64,000 bases of DNA from JAQXDR01 sp038138625. GTDB taxonomy: Bacteria > Pseudomonadota > Alphaproteobacteria > Rhodobacterales > Rhodobacteraceae. This document shows positions 25,637-34,640 of the stretch, one piece after another. The position numbers and the translations under genes are program-made. Positions within the stretch are counted from its first letter, which is position 1. Every line of letters begins with the position of its first letter. Under the pieces are notes generated by a model. It searched no databases and was not told where the DNA came from. It saw only the letters and a program-made list of their open reading frames with translations. The stretch lies in contig JAYQEA010000001.1 in assembly GCA_038138625.1 (NCBI GenBank), positions 1 to 64,000 on the forward strand. The letters are read 5' to 3'.

Positions 25637-26399
25637 AAAGAAAACTGCCATTGTTACCGATGGATTGTCCGGGATCGGTTTTGCAGTGGCGAAAGCCTTG
25701 GCTGATAATGGTATTCGTGTTGCGATTGGCGCCCGGCGTGGTGGAAACACGGCCTTGTATGCGGACATTCAAATCGCGCTTGGCGAAGATACAGCAATAT
25801 ATCCGCTTAATGTACGGGACGAAGGATCTGTCGATGCATTTTGTAAATCAATACGGGAGGAGACAGGAAGTATTGATATTTTGGTCAATGCAGCAGGGAT
25901 TTGTTTGCATCAGACAGTGACAGGTCACAGTCTTTCAGATTGGCAAGACGTTCTGGAAACCAATCTTACGGGTCCATTTTTGATGAGCCGCGCATGTCTG
26001 CCCGGTATGATTGATGCTGGATGGGGGCGGATCGTCAATATCGCGTCGACAGCCGCTCGAACAGCGGTTCCCGATCATCCGGCGTATTGTGCGTCAAAGG
26101 CGGGTTTGGTTGGATTGACGCGAGCTATTGCTTTAGAAGGGGCGCCGCATGGGGTTACATGCGTGTCCATAAGCCCAACGTGGGTTGAGACGGATATGCT
26201 TCGTCAAAGCGCAGAGATCATGGCACCCTTGCAGGGACGCTCTGTTGCAGAAGAGATAGCAGAACTGGCAAAAGCCAACCCACAAAACCGGCTTGTACAA
26301 CCAAATGAGATTGCCGCATTGACTGCATTTTTGTGTTCGGATGCTGCGCCAGCACTCACCATGGAAGATATATCCGTAAACGCAGGGGCGCATTGGTAG
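25620..26399 (+). CDS. Short-chain dehydrogenase/reductase
   Basis: A 259-aa classical SDR with an intact active site. The cofactor turn is TDGLSGIGFAVAKAL (first Gly of TGxxxGIG replaced by Asp), followed by VNAAGIC, catalytic Ser in NIASTAAR and Tyr/Lys in YCASKAG. It reduces or oxidises an alcohol/ketone pair; the substrate is unknown. The start is ATG 25620 (or 25623) after AAGGA, overlapping the end of the MBL gene by 17 bases. This is the last gene of the betI-like unit. The closest general resemblance is to 3-oxoacyl-ACP-reductase-like SDRs of catabolic clusters. Confidence 0.88.
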   Translation: MMGLRKKKTAIVTDGLSGIGFAVAKALADNGIRVAIGARRGGNTALYADIQIALGEDTAIYPLNVRDEGSVDAFCKSIREETGSIDILVNAAGICLHQTVTGHSLSDWQDVLETNLTGPFLMSRACLPGMIDAGWGRIVNIASTAARTAVPDHPAYCASKAGLVGLTRAIALEGAPHGVTCVSISPTWVETDMLRQSAEIMAPLQGRSVAEEIAELAKANPQNRLVQPNEIAALTAFLCSDAAPALTMEDISVNAGAHW

Positions 26400-26553
26400 A
26401 CGGCATCAGGACAGAGGCCTTGTCAGAGAAACCGATATCTCTTTGCCCGCGCGACGGGACGGGTGGCGAGGAAAGGCAGTTTCGAGAAATGTCCCCATAA
26501 TACAATAAGCAGCTTTGGCTGGATCACTTATAAAAAAATTAGAAATACCAGTG

Positions 26554-27438
26554 TCAGTGTGTTTTCGAAAAGAGAGATTTTACGGGCTCTAACAGGCTGG
26601 CGCTGGTGATCAGTAACAAGCCTGTTAGTTCCCTCTGTCCAAAGGGTTCCCCTGACAAGAAGGCGACTGATATCGCGCCGACGGCAATTTCCGTCATGAA
26701 CAGCAAACCAACGATGCCGGGGCTCAGGAATTTAGGCCCCCAAAGGGATGCATAGGTTCCCGGCAACACGAGAAAGACCATAAATATCAACAATAGTGGC
26801 ATCGCGGGTAGGGTTTGTGCGACGGTGGGCACGTTGTTTGGTGCAAGTATCAGCGCGGCTGCCAACGAAAATATAAGCGACCATTGAAAGAAACCAACTG
26901 TCAGTTCGATTGCCGATGTCTCTTCGGCTTGGCGGATACGGACCATTGCAACCGCCCATATAAAACCTGCAGCCAACCCTAACCAATCGCCGATATTCTG
27001 CGGCACTGGAAAGCGTGCACCCAGCCCAAAAATGGTGAGCATTCCAGTGACTGCTAAGATCATTCCAAAAATACGAATAACCGTAATGGCATCACCAAGA
27101 AAAATGCGAGCCAGGATCGTTGCCCAAATCGGCGTCAGATAGAAAAGCAATATCGCGCGAACGACGTCAGTATAGACAATGGATGTCGAATAAAGCAGTA
27201 GAGCCCCGCCCGAGATCAGGGCTGTCAGTTGTAGTTGAAAACCGCCTTGTCGAACATGAGACCAACGCAAAATTGTGATTGGTACCAGCCCAAATGCAGG
27301 CACAATGAAATAGACAACCGTTACCCAAAGCCCATGAAGCCCAGCATCCTCTAATGCACGCAGCGGGATCCAAAAAAGCCCCCAGACAGCCCCGGCATAC
27401 AGGCAGGCAAGTCCGGCTTTGGTTTCAATTTTCTGCAA
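26554..27438 (-). CDS. EamA/DMT-family permease
   Basis: A 294-aa protein of about ten membrane helices in two EamA repeats, starting with a TTG codon (27436-27438) after AGGGAAGG. It begins GLACLYAGAVWGLFWIPLRAL, a typical first EamA helix. A metabolite exporter of unknown substrate. It stands alone, convergent with the SDR and divergent from the GMC oxidoreductase, with which it may share regulation. Confidence 0.82.
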   Translation of the reverse strand: MQKIETKAGLACLYAGAVWGLFWIPLRALEDAGLHGLWVTVVYFIVPAFGLVPITILRWSHVRQGGFQLQLTALISGGALLLYSTSIVYTDVVRAILLFYLTPIWATILARIFLGDAITVIRIFGMILAVTGMLTIFGLGARFPVPQNIGDWLGLAAGFIWAVAMVRIRQAEETSAIELTVGFFQWSLIFSLAAALILAPNNVPTVAQTLPAMPLLLIFMVFLVLPGTYASLWGPKFLSPGIVGLLFMTEIAVGAISVAFLSGEPFGQRELTGLLLITSASLLEPVKSLFSKTH

Positions 27439-27610
27439 AATTCACAGCCTTCCCTGTTCGGAAACATAGCTTCTGAGTGGACAACGAAAGCTTGCCGTAC
27501 ATTCAAAACCAGTGTCAATCTGACTAAAGGTAAGTTTATTGGCAAGTGGTAAGATTTTTGATACATTAGTTTCAATTTTGATAAAACCTCTGTGGTCCAA
27601 GGGGCGTGAT

Positions 27611-29266
27611 TTGGAATTTGATTACATCATTGTAGGTGCAGGATCAGCGGGTTGCGTTTTGGCTAACCGGTTGTCTCTTGATCCTAAGACCCGAGTCCTC
27701 CTCTTGGAGGCGGGACCAAAGAACACGGCTCTTTCTCTAAAGATGCCCGCGGCTGTGTTGTCCAATCTGACAAGCACCAAGCATAATTGGGCTTTTCAGG
27801 GCGAACCAGAGCCGGGGCTTGGCGGCCGCAGCCTTCAACACGATCGGGGAAAAACTCTTGGCGGGTCGTCTTCTATCAATGGCCTGGTTTTTATAAGAGG
27901 CCATGCACTGGACTATGAAGGTTGGCGTCAGGCGGGTTGCGACGGTTGGGGCTATGCTGACGTGTTGCCCTACTTTAAACGGATGGAGACGTATTCCGGT
28001 GGATCGGATGCCTTTCGTGGCAATAGCGGTCCGTTAAATGTGCACAGGGCCAGACCCAAGGATCCCTTAACGCTTGCATTTATAAAGGCCGGGCAAGAGG
28101 CGGGTTACCCGCTCACCGATGATATCAGTGGGTTTCGTCAGGAAGGGTTCGGTGTATCTGATCGAACTGTGTTCAAGGGAGAACGCTGGAGTACGGCGCG
28201 CGCTTATCTAGATCCTGCCCGGAATAGATCCAATCTTGTGATTTCAACAGATATGCTTGTGGAACGGCTTGCTTTGGACGGTAAACGTGCAACTGGTGTC
28301 GTTTGTCGCGACAGCGCAGGCGCCCAATGTACATTCTCTGCAACAGCGGAAGTAATCTTGTCAGCAGGTGCTGTCGGTTCCCCGCATTTGCTGATGTTGT
28401 CCGGTATTGGTCCGGCAGATCACCTGAAAGACGTGGGGATTGACCCGGTACATGATTTGCAAGGTGTTGGGCGGAACCTGAATGATCATCCGGATTTTGT
28501 GCTGAAATACAAATGTCTCAAGCCGGTGTCATTTTGGCCCAAGACGAAGCCTTTGGCAAAATTGTTTGCAGGCGTTCAGTGGATCACGACCCGTACAGGC
28601 ATTGTGACGTCCAACCTGTTCGAAGCGGTTGCCTGCGTGCGCTCGGGTGCGGGGGTTGAATACCCAGACTTGCAATTGATCATTTCACCGATTGCGGTGG
28701 ATGATCAAACATGGGCGCCCATTCCAGAACACGCATTCCAAATACATGTCGGATTGATGCGCCCCCACAGTCGGGGCCAGATCACATTGCGGGATGCCAA
28801 CCCTGCGAGTGCGCCAAGAATTTTGGCTAACTATTTACAAGACCCTCGCGACGGTGATTTATTGCGCAAAGGCATAAGGCTGATCCGCGAACTTGTCGAA
28901 CAACCTGCGTTCTCCGATTTGTGTGGGGCTGAAATCTTTCCCGGTGAACATGTGCAGACAAATGCAGATCTTGATGCAGTTCTCAGCAGTCATATCAATA
29001 CGCAATGGCATCTGTCCGGCACGGCGCGTATGGGGTCTGGTCAGGATGTGGGAGCAGTTGTCGATTGCGTTGGACGGGTTCACGGTTTGCAGGCGTTGCG
29101 GGTAGTCGATGCCTCCATCATGCCATTTGTGACGAATGGTAATACAAATGCCCCAACGATTATGATTGCAGAAAAGCTGAGTGACGCCATTTTGGGACAG
29201 GCTCCGCTAGCTCGGATCGAAGCAGACGTATGGAAAAATGAGCATTTTGAATTGGTCCAGCGATAG
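27611..29266 (+). CDS. GMC-family oxidoreductase (choline dehydrogenase-type)
   Basis: A 551-aa FAD enzyme. FDYIIVGAGSAGCVLANRL is the N-terminal dinucleotide-binding fold, followed by LLLEAGP, GKTLGGSSSINGLVFIRG (GMC signature 1), ILSAGAVGSPHLLMLSGIG (signature 2) and the active-site His in THIN..HLSGTARMG with the Asn in NTNAPTIM. Relatives oxidise choline, alkanols or polyols to aldehydes. I choose TTG 27611, six bases after AAGGGG, because family proteins begin just before the FAD motif; an in-frame TTG at 27539 would add 24 residues. Its nearness to the BetI-like locus fits alcohol oxidation in osmolyte breakdown, but it is not in that operon. Confidence 0.9.
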   Translation: MEFDYIIVGAGSAGCVLANRLSLDPKTRVLLLEAGPKNTALSLKMPAAVLSNLTSTKHNWAFQGEPEPGLGGRSLQHDRGKTLGGSSSINGLVFIRGHALDYEGWRQAGCDGWGYADVLPYFKRMETYSGGSDAFRGNSGPLNVHRARPKDPLTLAFIKAGQEAGYPLTDDISGFRQEGFGVSDRTVFKGERWSTARAYLDPARNRSNLVISTDMLVERLALDGKRATGVVCRDSAGAQCTFSATAEVILSAGAVGSPHLLMLSGIGPADHLKDVGIDPVHDLQGVGRNLNDHPDFVLKYKCLKPVSFWPKTKPLAKLFAGVQWITTRTGIVTSNLFEAVACVRSGAGVEYPDLQLIISPIAVDDQTWAPIPEHAFQIHVGLMRPHSRGQITLRDANPASAPRILANYLQDPRDGDLLRKGIRLIRELVEQPAFSDLCGAEIFPGEHVQTNADLDAVLSSHINTQWHLSGTARMGSGQDVGAVVDCVGRVHGLQALRVVDASIMPFVTNGNTNAPTIMIAEKLSDAILGQAPLARIEADVWKNEHFELVQR

Positions 29267-29401
29267 CGGCCCCAATCCCTGTTTTCTGACAACGAAAGTA
29301 CCAATCAACCCAAGTGGATGGGTGACTTGATCCGCTGTACTGGAATTGAAGATCGATAACCCGATGTTGACGTCGAGGGTGTGTTGGGTCAGGTTTTAGA
29401 T

Positions 29402-30155
29402 ATGTGTGTACATGCTCTTTGGTGTCATCCACGGTCTGTTTCGACAGCGTTCGAGCTGTATCATGCGCGAGCGTGGTGACGTTCATGTTCAACATGAACC
29501 TTTCATGTATCATTATTATTTGACGGCAAAAGACCGCATGTTTCCGGGCTTTGTACCTGAACCGGATCATCCAAAAACCTACGCAGGCATTAGGGACATG
29601 CTTTTGTCCAAGTTTCGGGATAGAGCTGTTTTTTTTAAGGACATGGCCTATTACGTGATTGACGATTTGCCAAAGGATCCACAACTTTCTTTGCAAATGA
29701 CCCACGCATTTCTGATCCGTGATCCCGCAGAAGCCGCGCTGTCTTATGCAAAACTGGATCAGAGTTATACATGCGCAGAGCTTGGACATGAGGCACAGTA
29801 CAGGCTTTACCGGGCTTTGGTTGATCAAGGGTTGGATCCACTGATCCTGACCGCAGATCAATTAAGACATAGTCCAAAAGAAACCCTGCGCAGATATTGG
29901 ACGCATGTGGGACTAAACTTTATTAATCATGCCTTTTCTTGGAACGACAAAATGCCGTCTGGTTGGCAATCTGTCAGCAGTTGGCATCTCAATGCTTTGA
30001 ATAGCGGTGCCATCCTACTGCCGAAAGGGGTCAACCCAATGCCTCAGCTTACCCAATATGGTGATCATTTCGTAGACTACGTGTCCCATCACATGCCGTT
30101 TTATCAAAAGTTGCTTGAGATGGCACATAAACAAGCTGCTGAGACAAAGGACTAA
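29402..30155 (+). pseudogene. Sulfotransferase-like P-loop protein, frameshifted
   Basis: The ATG at 29402 begins MCVHALWCHPRSVSTAFEL, the 5'-phosphosulfate-loop-like N-terminus of a bacterial sulfotransferase-like family. That frame soon stops. The rest (RERGDVHVQHEPF, VFFKDMAYYV, THAFLIRDPAEAALSY and onward) continues in the next frame to 30155. Removing one base near 29459 (the T after CTG) rejoins the two as FEL-IMRERGD. So there is a single-base insertion, either a real inactivating mutation or an assembly error. The function would be sulfate transfer from PAPS or simple nucleotide binding. It lies 135 bases after the GMC oxidoreductase. Confidence 0.8.
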
Positions 30156-30267
30156 AAGTCTGTGCTAACAGAAGGTCAATTTACCGAATGCATTAAGTGG
30201 CGCCGGTTCAGATGTCGCATCACCGCGATGATCAGGACGAGCAATCAGGAAATACACCAAAAGATGC

Positions 30268-31317
30268 CTAAATCGAACGGCGCCCCAAAAGCCATATAAA
30301 GAAAATACCGCCAACCAGGCCAGTGACAATTCCAATGGGCATATCTTCCGGAGCCATGATAGTGCGCGCAGCGATATCCGCCCACAACAGAAAAATCGCG
30401 CCGATGAGTGCTGATGCCGGCAGTACGCGAGAGTAATCCCCCCCCACCAGCATTCTTGCAATATGTGGCACCATCAGGCCTACGAATCCTATAATTCCGG
30501 AAAAGGCCACCATTACGCCGGTGATCAGGGCGCCGATCACAAAGACGATAAGCCGGAAACGGGCAACGGGAATACCGAGCGTGGCTGCGGTCTCATCGCC
30601 TACTGTCATCGCATTCAATTGCTTTGATTGACTGATGAGCCAGGCGCCGCAGGCCACAAGAATGACGAGTGGATAGATCAGTTGATCCCACTGGGCGAGA
30701 CCCAGCCCGCCAAGCATCCAAAAGACCACCGTGTGCGAGGCACGTGGATCGCCAAGAAAGATTAAGCCGTTTGCGCCCGCCATAATGATAAACGAAACCG
30801 CAACTCCCGCCAGAACCAAACGGTCTGCGCTTGATGCGTCTGCCACCCGCGACACACCAAGAACGATGAGCGTTGCAATCAATGCGCCGCCAAAAGCCAT
30901 AACGGGCACTGTCAAAAGTCCCAGAAAAAGCCCCGAGTGCAAAAGCGCAAAGATGGCCCCAAATGCGCCGCCTGACGAAATGCCAAGCAGGTGCGGATCG
31001 GCAAGTGGGTTGCGCGTGACAGCCTGCAAACTGGCCCCAACAATCGCAAGTCCCGCCCCGACCATGATCGCCAAAAGCGCCCGTGGAAACCGGATATTCC
31101 AAACAATAGCAGCCCGGCCTTTGCTCCAGGTTTGTTCGACAAAATCAGGAGACACTTTATTGAGCAAAACGCCCCAGACGGTTCCAGTGGGAACAGGGAC
31201 AGCCCCGACCGAGATAGCAATTGATAACGATCCGAACAATGCAACCACACCCCAAAAGGTCAGGATTGAACGCCTTTTGATTTTAAGACGGTGTGGTTGC
31301 ATTGAATTCCCGGTCAT
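30268..31317 (-). CDS. FecCD-family ABC permease (iron-siderophore / cobalamin / metal-chelate type)
   Basis: A 349-aa inner-membrane permease with about ten helices of the BtuC/FecCD family. Landmarks are RFPRALLAIMVGAGLAIVGA, LADPHLLGISSGGAFGA, and the ATPase-contact segment GFVGLMVPHIARMLVGGDYS near the C-terminus. The start overlaps nothing: the binding-protein stop is three bases upstream. ATG 31302, after GGGAA, is an alternative start. It is the third transport gene of a DUF1636 / ATPase / binding protein / permease operon whose regulation by the divergent Fur-family gene suggests a metal, probably zinc, as cargo. Confidence 0.92.
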   Translation of the reverse strand: MTGNSMQPHRLKIKRRSILTFWGVVALFGSLSIAISVGAVPVPTGTVWGVLLNKVSPDFVEQTWSKGRAAIVWNIRFPRALLAIMVGAGLAIVGASLQAVTRNPLADPHLLGISSGGAFGAIFALLHSGLFLGLLTVPVMAFGGALIATLIVLGVSRVADASSADRLVLAGVAVSFIIMAGANGLIFLGDPRASHTVVFWMLGGLGLAQWDQLIYPLVILVACGAWLISQSKQLNAMTVGDETAATLGIPVARFRLIVFVIGALITGVMVAFSGIIGFVGLMVPHIARMLVGGDYSRVLPASALIGAIFLLWADIAARTIMAPEDMPIGIVTGLVGGIFFIWLLGRRSI

Positions 31318-31320
31318 ACG

Positions 31321-32256
31321 CTAGTTGGTCCAGAATGCCTCGGCCAGAGTTTTGATGGCCCGAATGTTTCGTGGGCCCGGTGTCGCTTCAACATATTCCA
31401 AGGTGACAAAGCGGTCGTTCTTAACAGCGTCCATATCTGCAAAGGCAGGATTTGACATCATAAAATTGCGCTTTTGCGCAGCAGTGACTTCACCATAGTT
31501 GACGATCACGATGACCTCTGGGTTTTGTTCGACAACTTCCTCCCACGTCACCGTGCCCCAGCTTTTTTCAAAACCGTTCATGACATTCGTGCCGCCTGCG
31601 GCCTCGATCAATGCTGTTGGCATCGCGTAGAGGCCGGCTGTGAAGGGGGCATCCTCGCCGCTGTCATATATGAAGACACGCAAAGGATCGCCCGTCTCGA
31701 GACTTTCGGTAAAAGCATCTAGATCGGCTCGGTAGCCCTCTACCAAGGCTGCTGCTCTGTCCTGCACATCAAAAATTGCACCCAAATTAGTTAGATCAGC
31801 ATACATGTCTTCGATGCTGGCTTTGCCTTTTTGCATGACATGCGCGCATGATTCAGTCAGTTCGTAGACTTGAATACCAAATGGTTCCAGTGTTTCAGGG
31901 GTGACTTCACCACCCACTTTCATCCCATAGTTCCAGCCTGCAAAGAAAAAATCAGCGTCCGCTCCGACAAGAACTTCCTTCGTGGGATATTTTGCTGACA
32001 GTTCAGGTAGCTCCTCCACATCGGTGCGCATTTCTTCGTCAAGGGTTTTCCAGCCTGAAATACCTGTGTAGCCCACCATTCTGTCGGCAAGACCGAGCAC
32101 AAGCATCATTTCAGTCAGGTTCACATCGTTCGAAATTGCCCGTTCGGGAGGTGAGTCGAAAATCACTGTGCGGTCGCAGCTTTGAACTGATGTTTCTGCG
32201 ACTGCGGATCCAGCAAAAAGGCCTAAAGCGGCCGCTGCCAGTGCGACGTTTTTCAT
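31321..32256 (-). CDS. Periplasmic metal-chelate binding protein (FepB/BtuF-like)
   Basis: A 311-aa exported protein with a Sec signal (LAAAALGLFAGSAVAETS, cleavage after AVA near residue 20). The mature part is a periplasmic binding protein 2 fold: RAISNDVNLTEMMLVLGLAD, VLVGADADFFFAGW, ESCAHVM and NPEVIVIVNYG. Similar proteins deliver ferric siderophores, haem or cobalamin to FecCD permeases. The ligand is unknown. A gap of 17 bases separates it from the ATPase and three bases from the permease. Confidence 0.9.
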   Translation of the reverse strand: MKNVALAAAALGLFAGSAVAETSVQSCDRTVIFDSPPERAISNDVNLTEMMLVLGLADRMVGYTGISGWKTLDEEMRTDVEELPELSAKYPTKEVLVGADADFFFAGWNYGMKVGGEVTPETLEPFGIQVYELTESCAHVMQKGKASIEDMYADLTNLGAIFDVQDRAAALVEGYRADLDAFTESLETGDPLRVFIYDSGEDAPFTAGLYAMPTALIEAAGGTNVMNGFEKSWGTVTWEEVVEQNPEVIVIVNYGEVTAAQKRNFMMSNPAFADMDAVKNDRFVTLEYVEATPGPRNIRAIKTLAEAFWTN

Positions 32257-32273
32257 CTCGTCTTTTCCTTTGA

Positions 32274-33107
32274 TTATAGATGGAAGGTCATGTGCTTTGT
32301 TTCACTGGGCGAGAGGCGCTCTAGCCGCGCTTTGACACCAAAGGCTTTTGAAACAGTGCTTTCGGTGAATACTGTAGAAGGGGAACCAAATCCCAGTGGA
32401 TGACCATTTTGCAAGAGCAACACATCATCGCACACCTGTGCTGCCATGTTCAGATCGTGAATCGAGGTCACAATTGTCAGCGGTAGGTCTTTGATCAGGG
32501 CCAAGATTTCAAGTTGATGACGAATATCAAGATGGTTTGTGGGTTCATCAAGGATCAACAGGCTTGGCTCTTGGGCCAATGCACGGGCGACCATGACACG
32601 TTGCCGTTCACCACCAGACAGCGTGCCCAGATGCCGGTCCGCGAACTGCCCAAGATGCAAGCGATGTAGTGCGCTGGTAACTATCTTTGCGTCACGCGCG
32701 CCTGCCATTCCGGCAAAGCCGGTGCGGTGAGGGGTGCGCCCCAGCGCGACAATCTCGCGAACAGTTAACGCAAAATCTGTAGGTTGTTCTTGCAAAACCG
32801 CTGCAATCTTACGCGCAGCCGATCGCGCGGAAACCGACCAGATATCAACGTCGTCCACTTTGACCGATCCGGTTGCTGGCCGCTGATAACGATAGAGCAG
32901 CCTCAGTAATGTGGATTTTCCAGCACCGTTAGGCCCTACAATGCCCAGCACGTTTCCTGGTGCCAGGTCAAAACTCACAGGGTGGAGGATTATTTGGTCC
33001 CCACGAGGTGCATGCCAGCTGATGTCTTTCACCTGAAGACGTGCTGCATTTTCAGCAAGACTCTTTGCATTATTTGATACAACGTAGCTGTTTGCCAGGT
33101 CTTTCAT
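32274..33107 (-). CDS. ATP-binding subunit of the FecCD-type importer
   Basis: A 277-aa ABC ATPase of the FecE/BtuD group: Walker A GPNGAGKSTLL, Q-loop AVLQEQP, signature LSGGERQRVMVARAL, Walker B LLILDEPTNHLDI and switch His in VTSIHDLN. The start ATG overlaps the DUF1636 stop by four bases, giving a family-atypical N-terminal extension of about 20 residues before the first beta strand. It supplies energy to the permease encoded downstream. Confidence 0.92.
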   Translation of the reverse strand: MKDLANSYVVSNNAKSLAENAARLQVKDISWHAPRGDQIILHPVSFDLAPGNVLGIVGPNGAGKSTLLRLLYRYQRPATGSVKVDDVDIWSVSARSAARKIAAVLQEQPTDFALTVREIVALGRTPHRTGFAGMAGARDAKIVTSALHRLHLGQFADRHLGTLSGGERQRVMVARALAQEPSLLILDEPTNHLDIRHQLEILALIKDLPLTIVTSIHDLNMAAQVCDDVLLLQNGHPLGFGSPSTVFTESTVSKAFGVKARLERLSPSETKHMTFHL

Positions 33108-33523
33108 GGATCCAACACCTTAATATCGGTAACCAGTTCCGACTGGCTGCCAAGCGGGGGAAGTCTGCCAAGTATATTGGCTTGCAGGACTTTGGGTCGA
33201 TCTTTTCTTTCAAGAAAGCCTTCTGTGCTATTTTCGTAGAGCGCAGCAAGCTCAATTAGGGCCTCTACATGAACGTTTTCGTCCGGGTCAAGGTCTCCGA
33301 AAATATATGTAAACTGATTCTCAGCAGTGAGCGATACGATACAGGGGCGTTTGCATTGGCTCATACATTTCACGACACGAATTTTTATGTGGGGCAGGCT
33401 GTGATTTAGGACATATTTTGCGACGTTTTGTGCCAAACGTGCACCCCCCCGAGTTTCCTGGCAGGTTTCACGACCGTCACGACAGGTCATGCAGACTGAC
33501 AATACATGCTTAGGGTCCGACAC
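33104..33523 (-). CDS. DUF1636 predicted metal-binding protein ([2Fe-2S] thioredoxin-like)
   Basis: A 139-aa protein of the DUF1636 / COG5469 family. Cysteine clusters VCMTCRDGRETC and VKCMSQCKRPC, with the downstream TYIFGDLDP segment, suggest a thioredoxin-like ferredoxin fold. Such genes occur beside CobW-type GTPases and metal or cobalamin transporters, and no activity is established. I choose GTG 33521-33523, eight bases after GGAGGA; the longer reading would run through the palindrome upstream. First gene of the importer operon, divergent from the Zur-like gene. Confidence 0.85.
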   Translation of the reverse strand: MSDPKHVLSVCMTCRDGRETCQETRGGARLAQNVAKYVLNHSLPHIKIRVVKCMSQCKRPCIVSLTAENQFTYIFGDLDPDENVHVEALIELAALYENSTEGFLERKDRPKVLQANILGRLPPLGSQSELVTDIKVLDP

Positions 33524-33541
33524 GCTAATAGTCCTCCATAA

Positions 33542-33553
33542 TGTAACGTTACA
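33542..33553. promoter_or_regulatory. Perfect palindrome, candidate Zur-like box
   Basis: TGTAACGTTACA is a perfect 12-base palindrome in the 96-base divergent gap between the DUF1636-ABC operon and the Fur-family regulator. Fur-family operators are AT-rich palindromes of similar form (Zur boxes of alphaproteobacteria contain GTTAT/ATAAC arms). A shared site would give metal-dependent repression of both directions. Confidence 0.6.
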
Positions 33554-33619
33554 ACATTGCTTCACCTATCTTGTGCTGCTATACTTCGTCAAGAGTGATT
33601 GAGCGCAGGGATAAGGGTT

Positions 33620-34038
33620 GTGGAAAAGGCTTCGAAACGTATCACCCACGCCGAGCGTGTTTTTCGTCATCTCAAAAGTTGTAATCGCCCGCTGTCTGCG
33701 TATGAAATTCTGGAAAACCTACGCTCGGACGGTGTTTCTGCGTCTACAACTGTTTATCGTGCTTTGGAGAAGCTTTTGGCAGACGGCAAAATACACAGGA
33801 TTGAGTCTCTCAATGCTTGGACGATCTGTTACGGCTCTCATGAAGGAAAGGCGCCTGTTTTTGCTATTTGTGACGATTGTGGGAATGTAACGGAACATAT
33901 CCATACCGATTTTGCCAATAGCATCGAAACCCTGTCCAGCCTGACAGGCTTTGCGCCCAATCACTCTGTTCTTGNNNNNNNNNNCTTGAAATCCACGGTC
34001 GGTGCAGCGACTGCAACATCGACGTGTCAATCGATTAA
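33620..34038 (+). CDS. Fur-family (Zur-like) metal-responsive repressor, interrupted by an assembly gap
   Basis: The N-terminal winged helix (ITHAERVFRHLKSCNRPLSA.. through STTVYRALEKLLADGKIHRI) and the metal site CDDCGNVTEH are typical of Fur/Zur. The frame is lost at the ten N bases (33975-33984). After them, another frame reads LEIHGRCSDCNIDVSID then TAA at 34036-34038, the expected C-terminus with its second CxxC. The sequence CTTG ends the left side and begins the right side. Merging the two copies gives HSVLEIHGRCSDC in frame, so the gene is probably intact in the genome. GTG 33620 is the likely start; TTG 33599 is an alternative. Neighbours suggest zinc regulation. Confidence 0.85.
33975..33984. 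other. Assembly gap (10 N), probably a false gap with overlapping ends
   Basis: Ten N bases between ...GTTCTTG and CTTGAAATC... . The 4-base CTTG is on both sides, and collapsing it restores the reading frame of the Zur-like gene. The real sequence probably lacks any gap here. Confidence 0.85.
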
Positions 34039-34049
34039 AGCCAAAACCC

Positions 34050-34640
34050 ATAGAACATACCAAACGAATTCCTGTCACTGTTTAGACAGATTTTTTTGGG
34101 GGCGGGAAAGACCACGCGTCTTAATGAATACTCACTGACCGCCATGGCAAAAAATCCGCGTTTATTGTCAACAATCTGTGCGGACCCTGCACCCGTGCCA
34201 TAAACCTTTTTGTTGATCACGAGGCCCAATAACGAAATTACATTCGTCAATATTGTTTTTGTGAACAAGACAGACCTTGTAGATCCCAGAAATCTGGACA
34301 GTCTCAAAGACCGTATCCTGTATATCAACCCTTATGCAAAGATCATCAGAACGGAAAACTGTGGCGTCGATCTGGATCAAGCAATCGGGTTAAACGCGTT
34401 TAGTCTCGACCGTATATTAGTGGTAGACCATGATCAGGAGCATGACGATGATATCAAAAACCTTTCACTTGCGGCCGACAGCTCTCTTGATCTTAAAAAA
34501 TATCACCCATGGTTTGGAAAGCTTCTTCAAACGCACGGATAGGAAATTATGCGCTCCAAAGGAATTATGGGTTTCAAGGATGAGGATGATCGCTACACGT
34601 TCAAAGGGCTTGCCATCGCGACAAGCACGCCCGTAACAGA
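34050..34640 (+). pseudogene. Decayed CobW/COG0523-type metal-chaperone GTPase
   Basis: Pieces of one protein appear in order but in several frames. KRIPVTV then a TAG stop; FFGGGKTTRLNE (Walker A, needing a frameshift); CADPAPVP followed by a stop and TFLL (the LADPAPVAQTFF region); VNIVFVNKTDLVDP (G4 NKTD motif); INPYAKIIRTENCGVDLDQA; LNAFSLDRIL; HDQEHDDDIKNLSL; then after a stop KGIMGFKDEDDRYTFKG (C-terminal CobW domain). Large internal parts are deleted. Lying just after a Zur-like regulator and opposite a metal importer, this was probably a zinc or cobalt allocation chaperone, now dead. Confidence 0.85.

Noticed and set aside
33599..34138. A Fur-family frame running to 34138 with an odd C-terminus
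   Set aside because: The frame after the N run is an artefact; another frame gives the proper Fur/Zur C-terminus ending at 34038.
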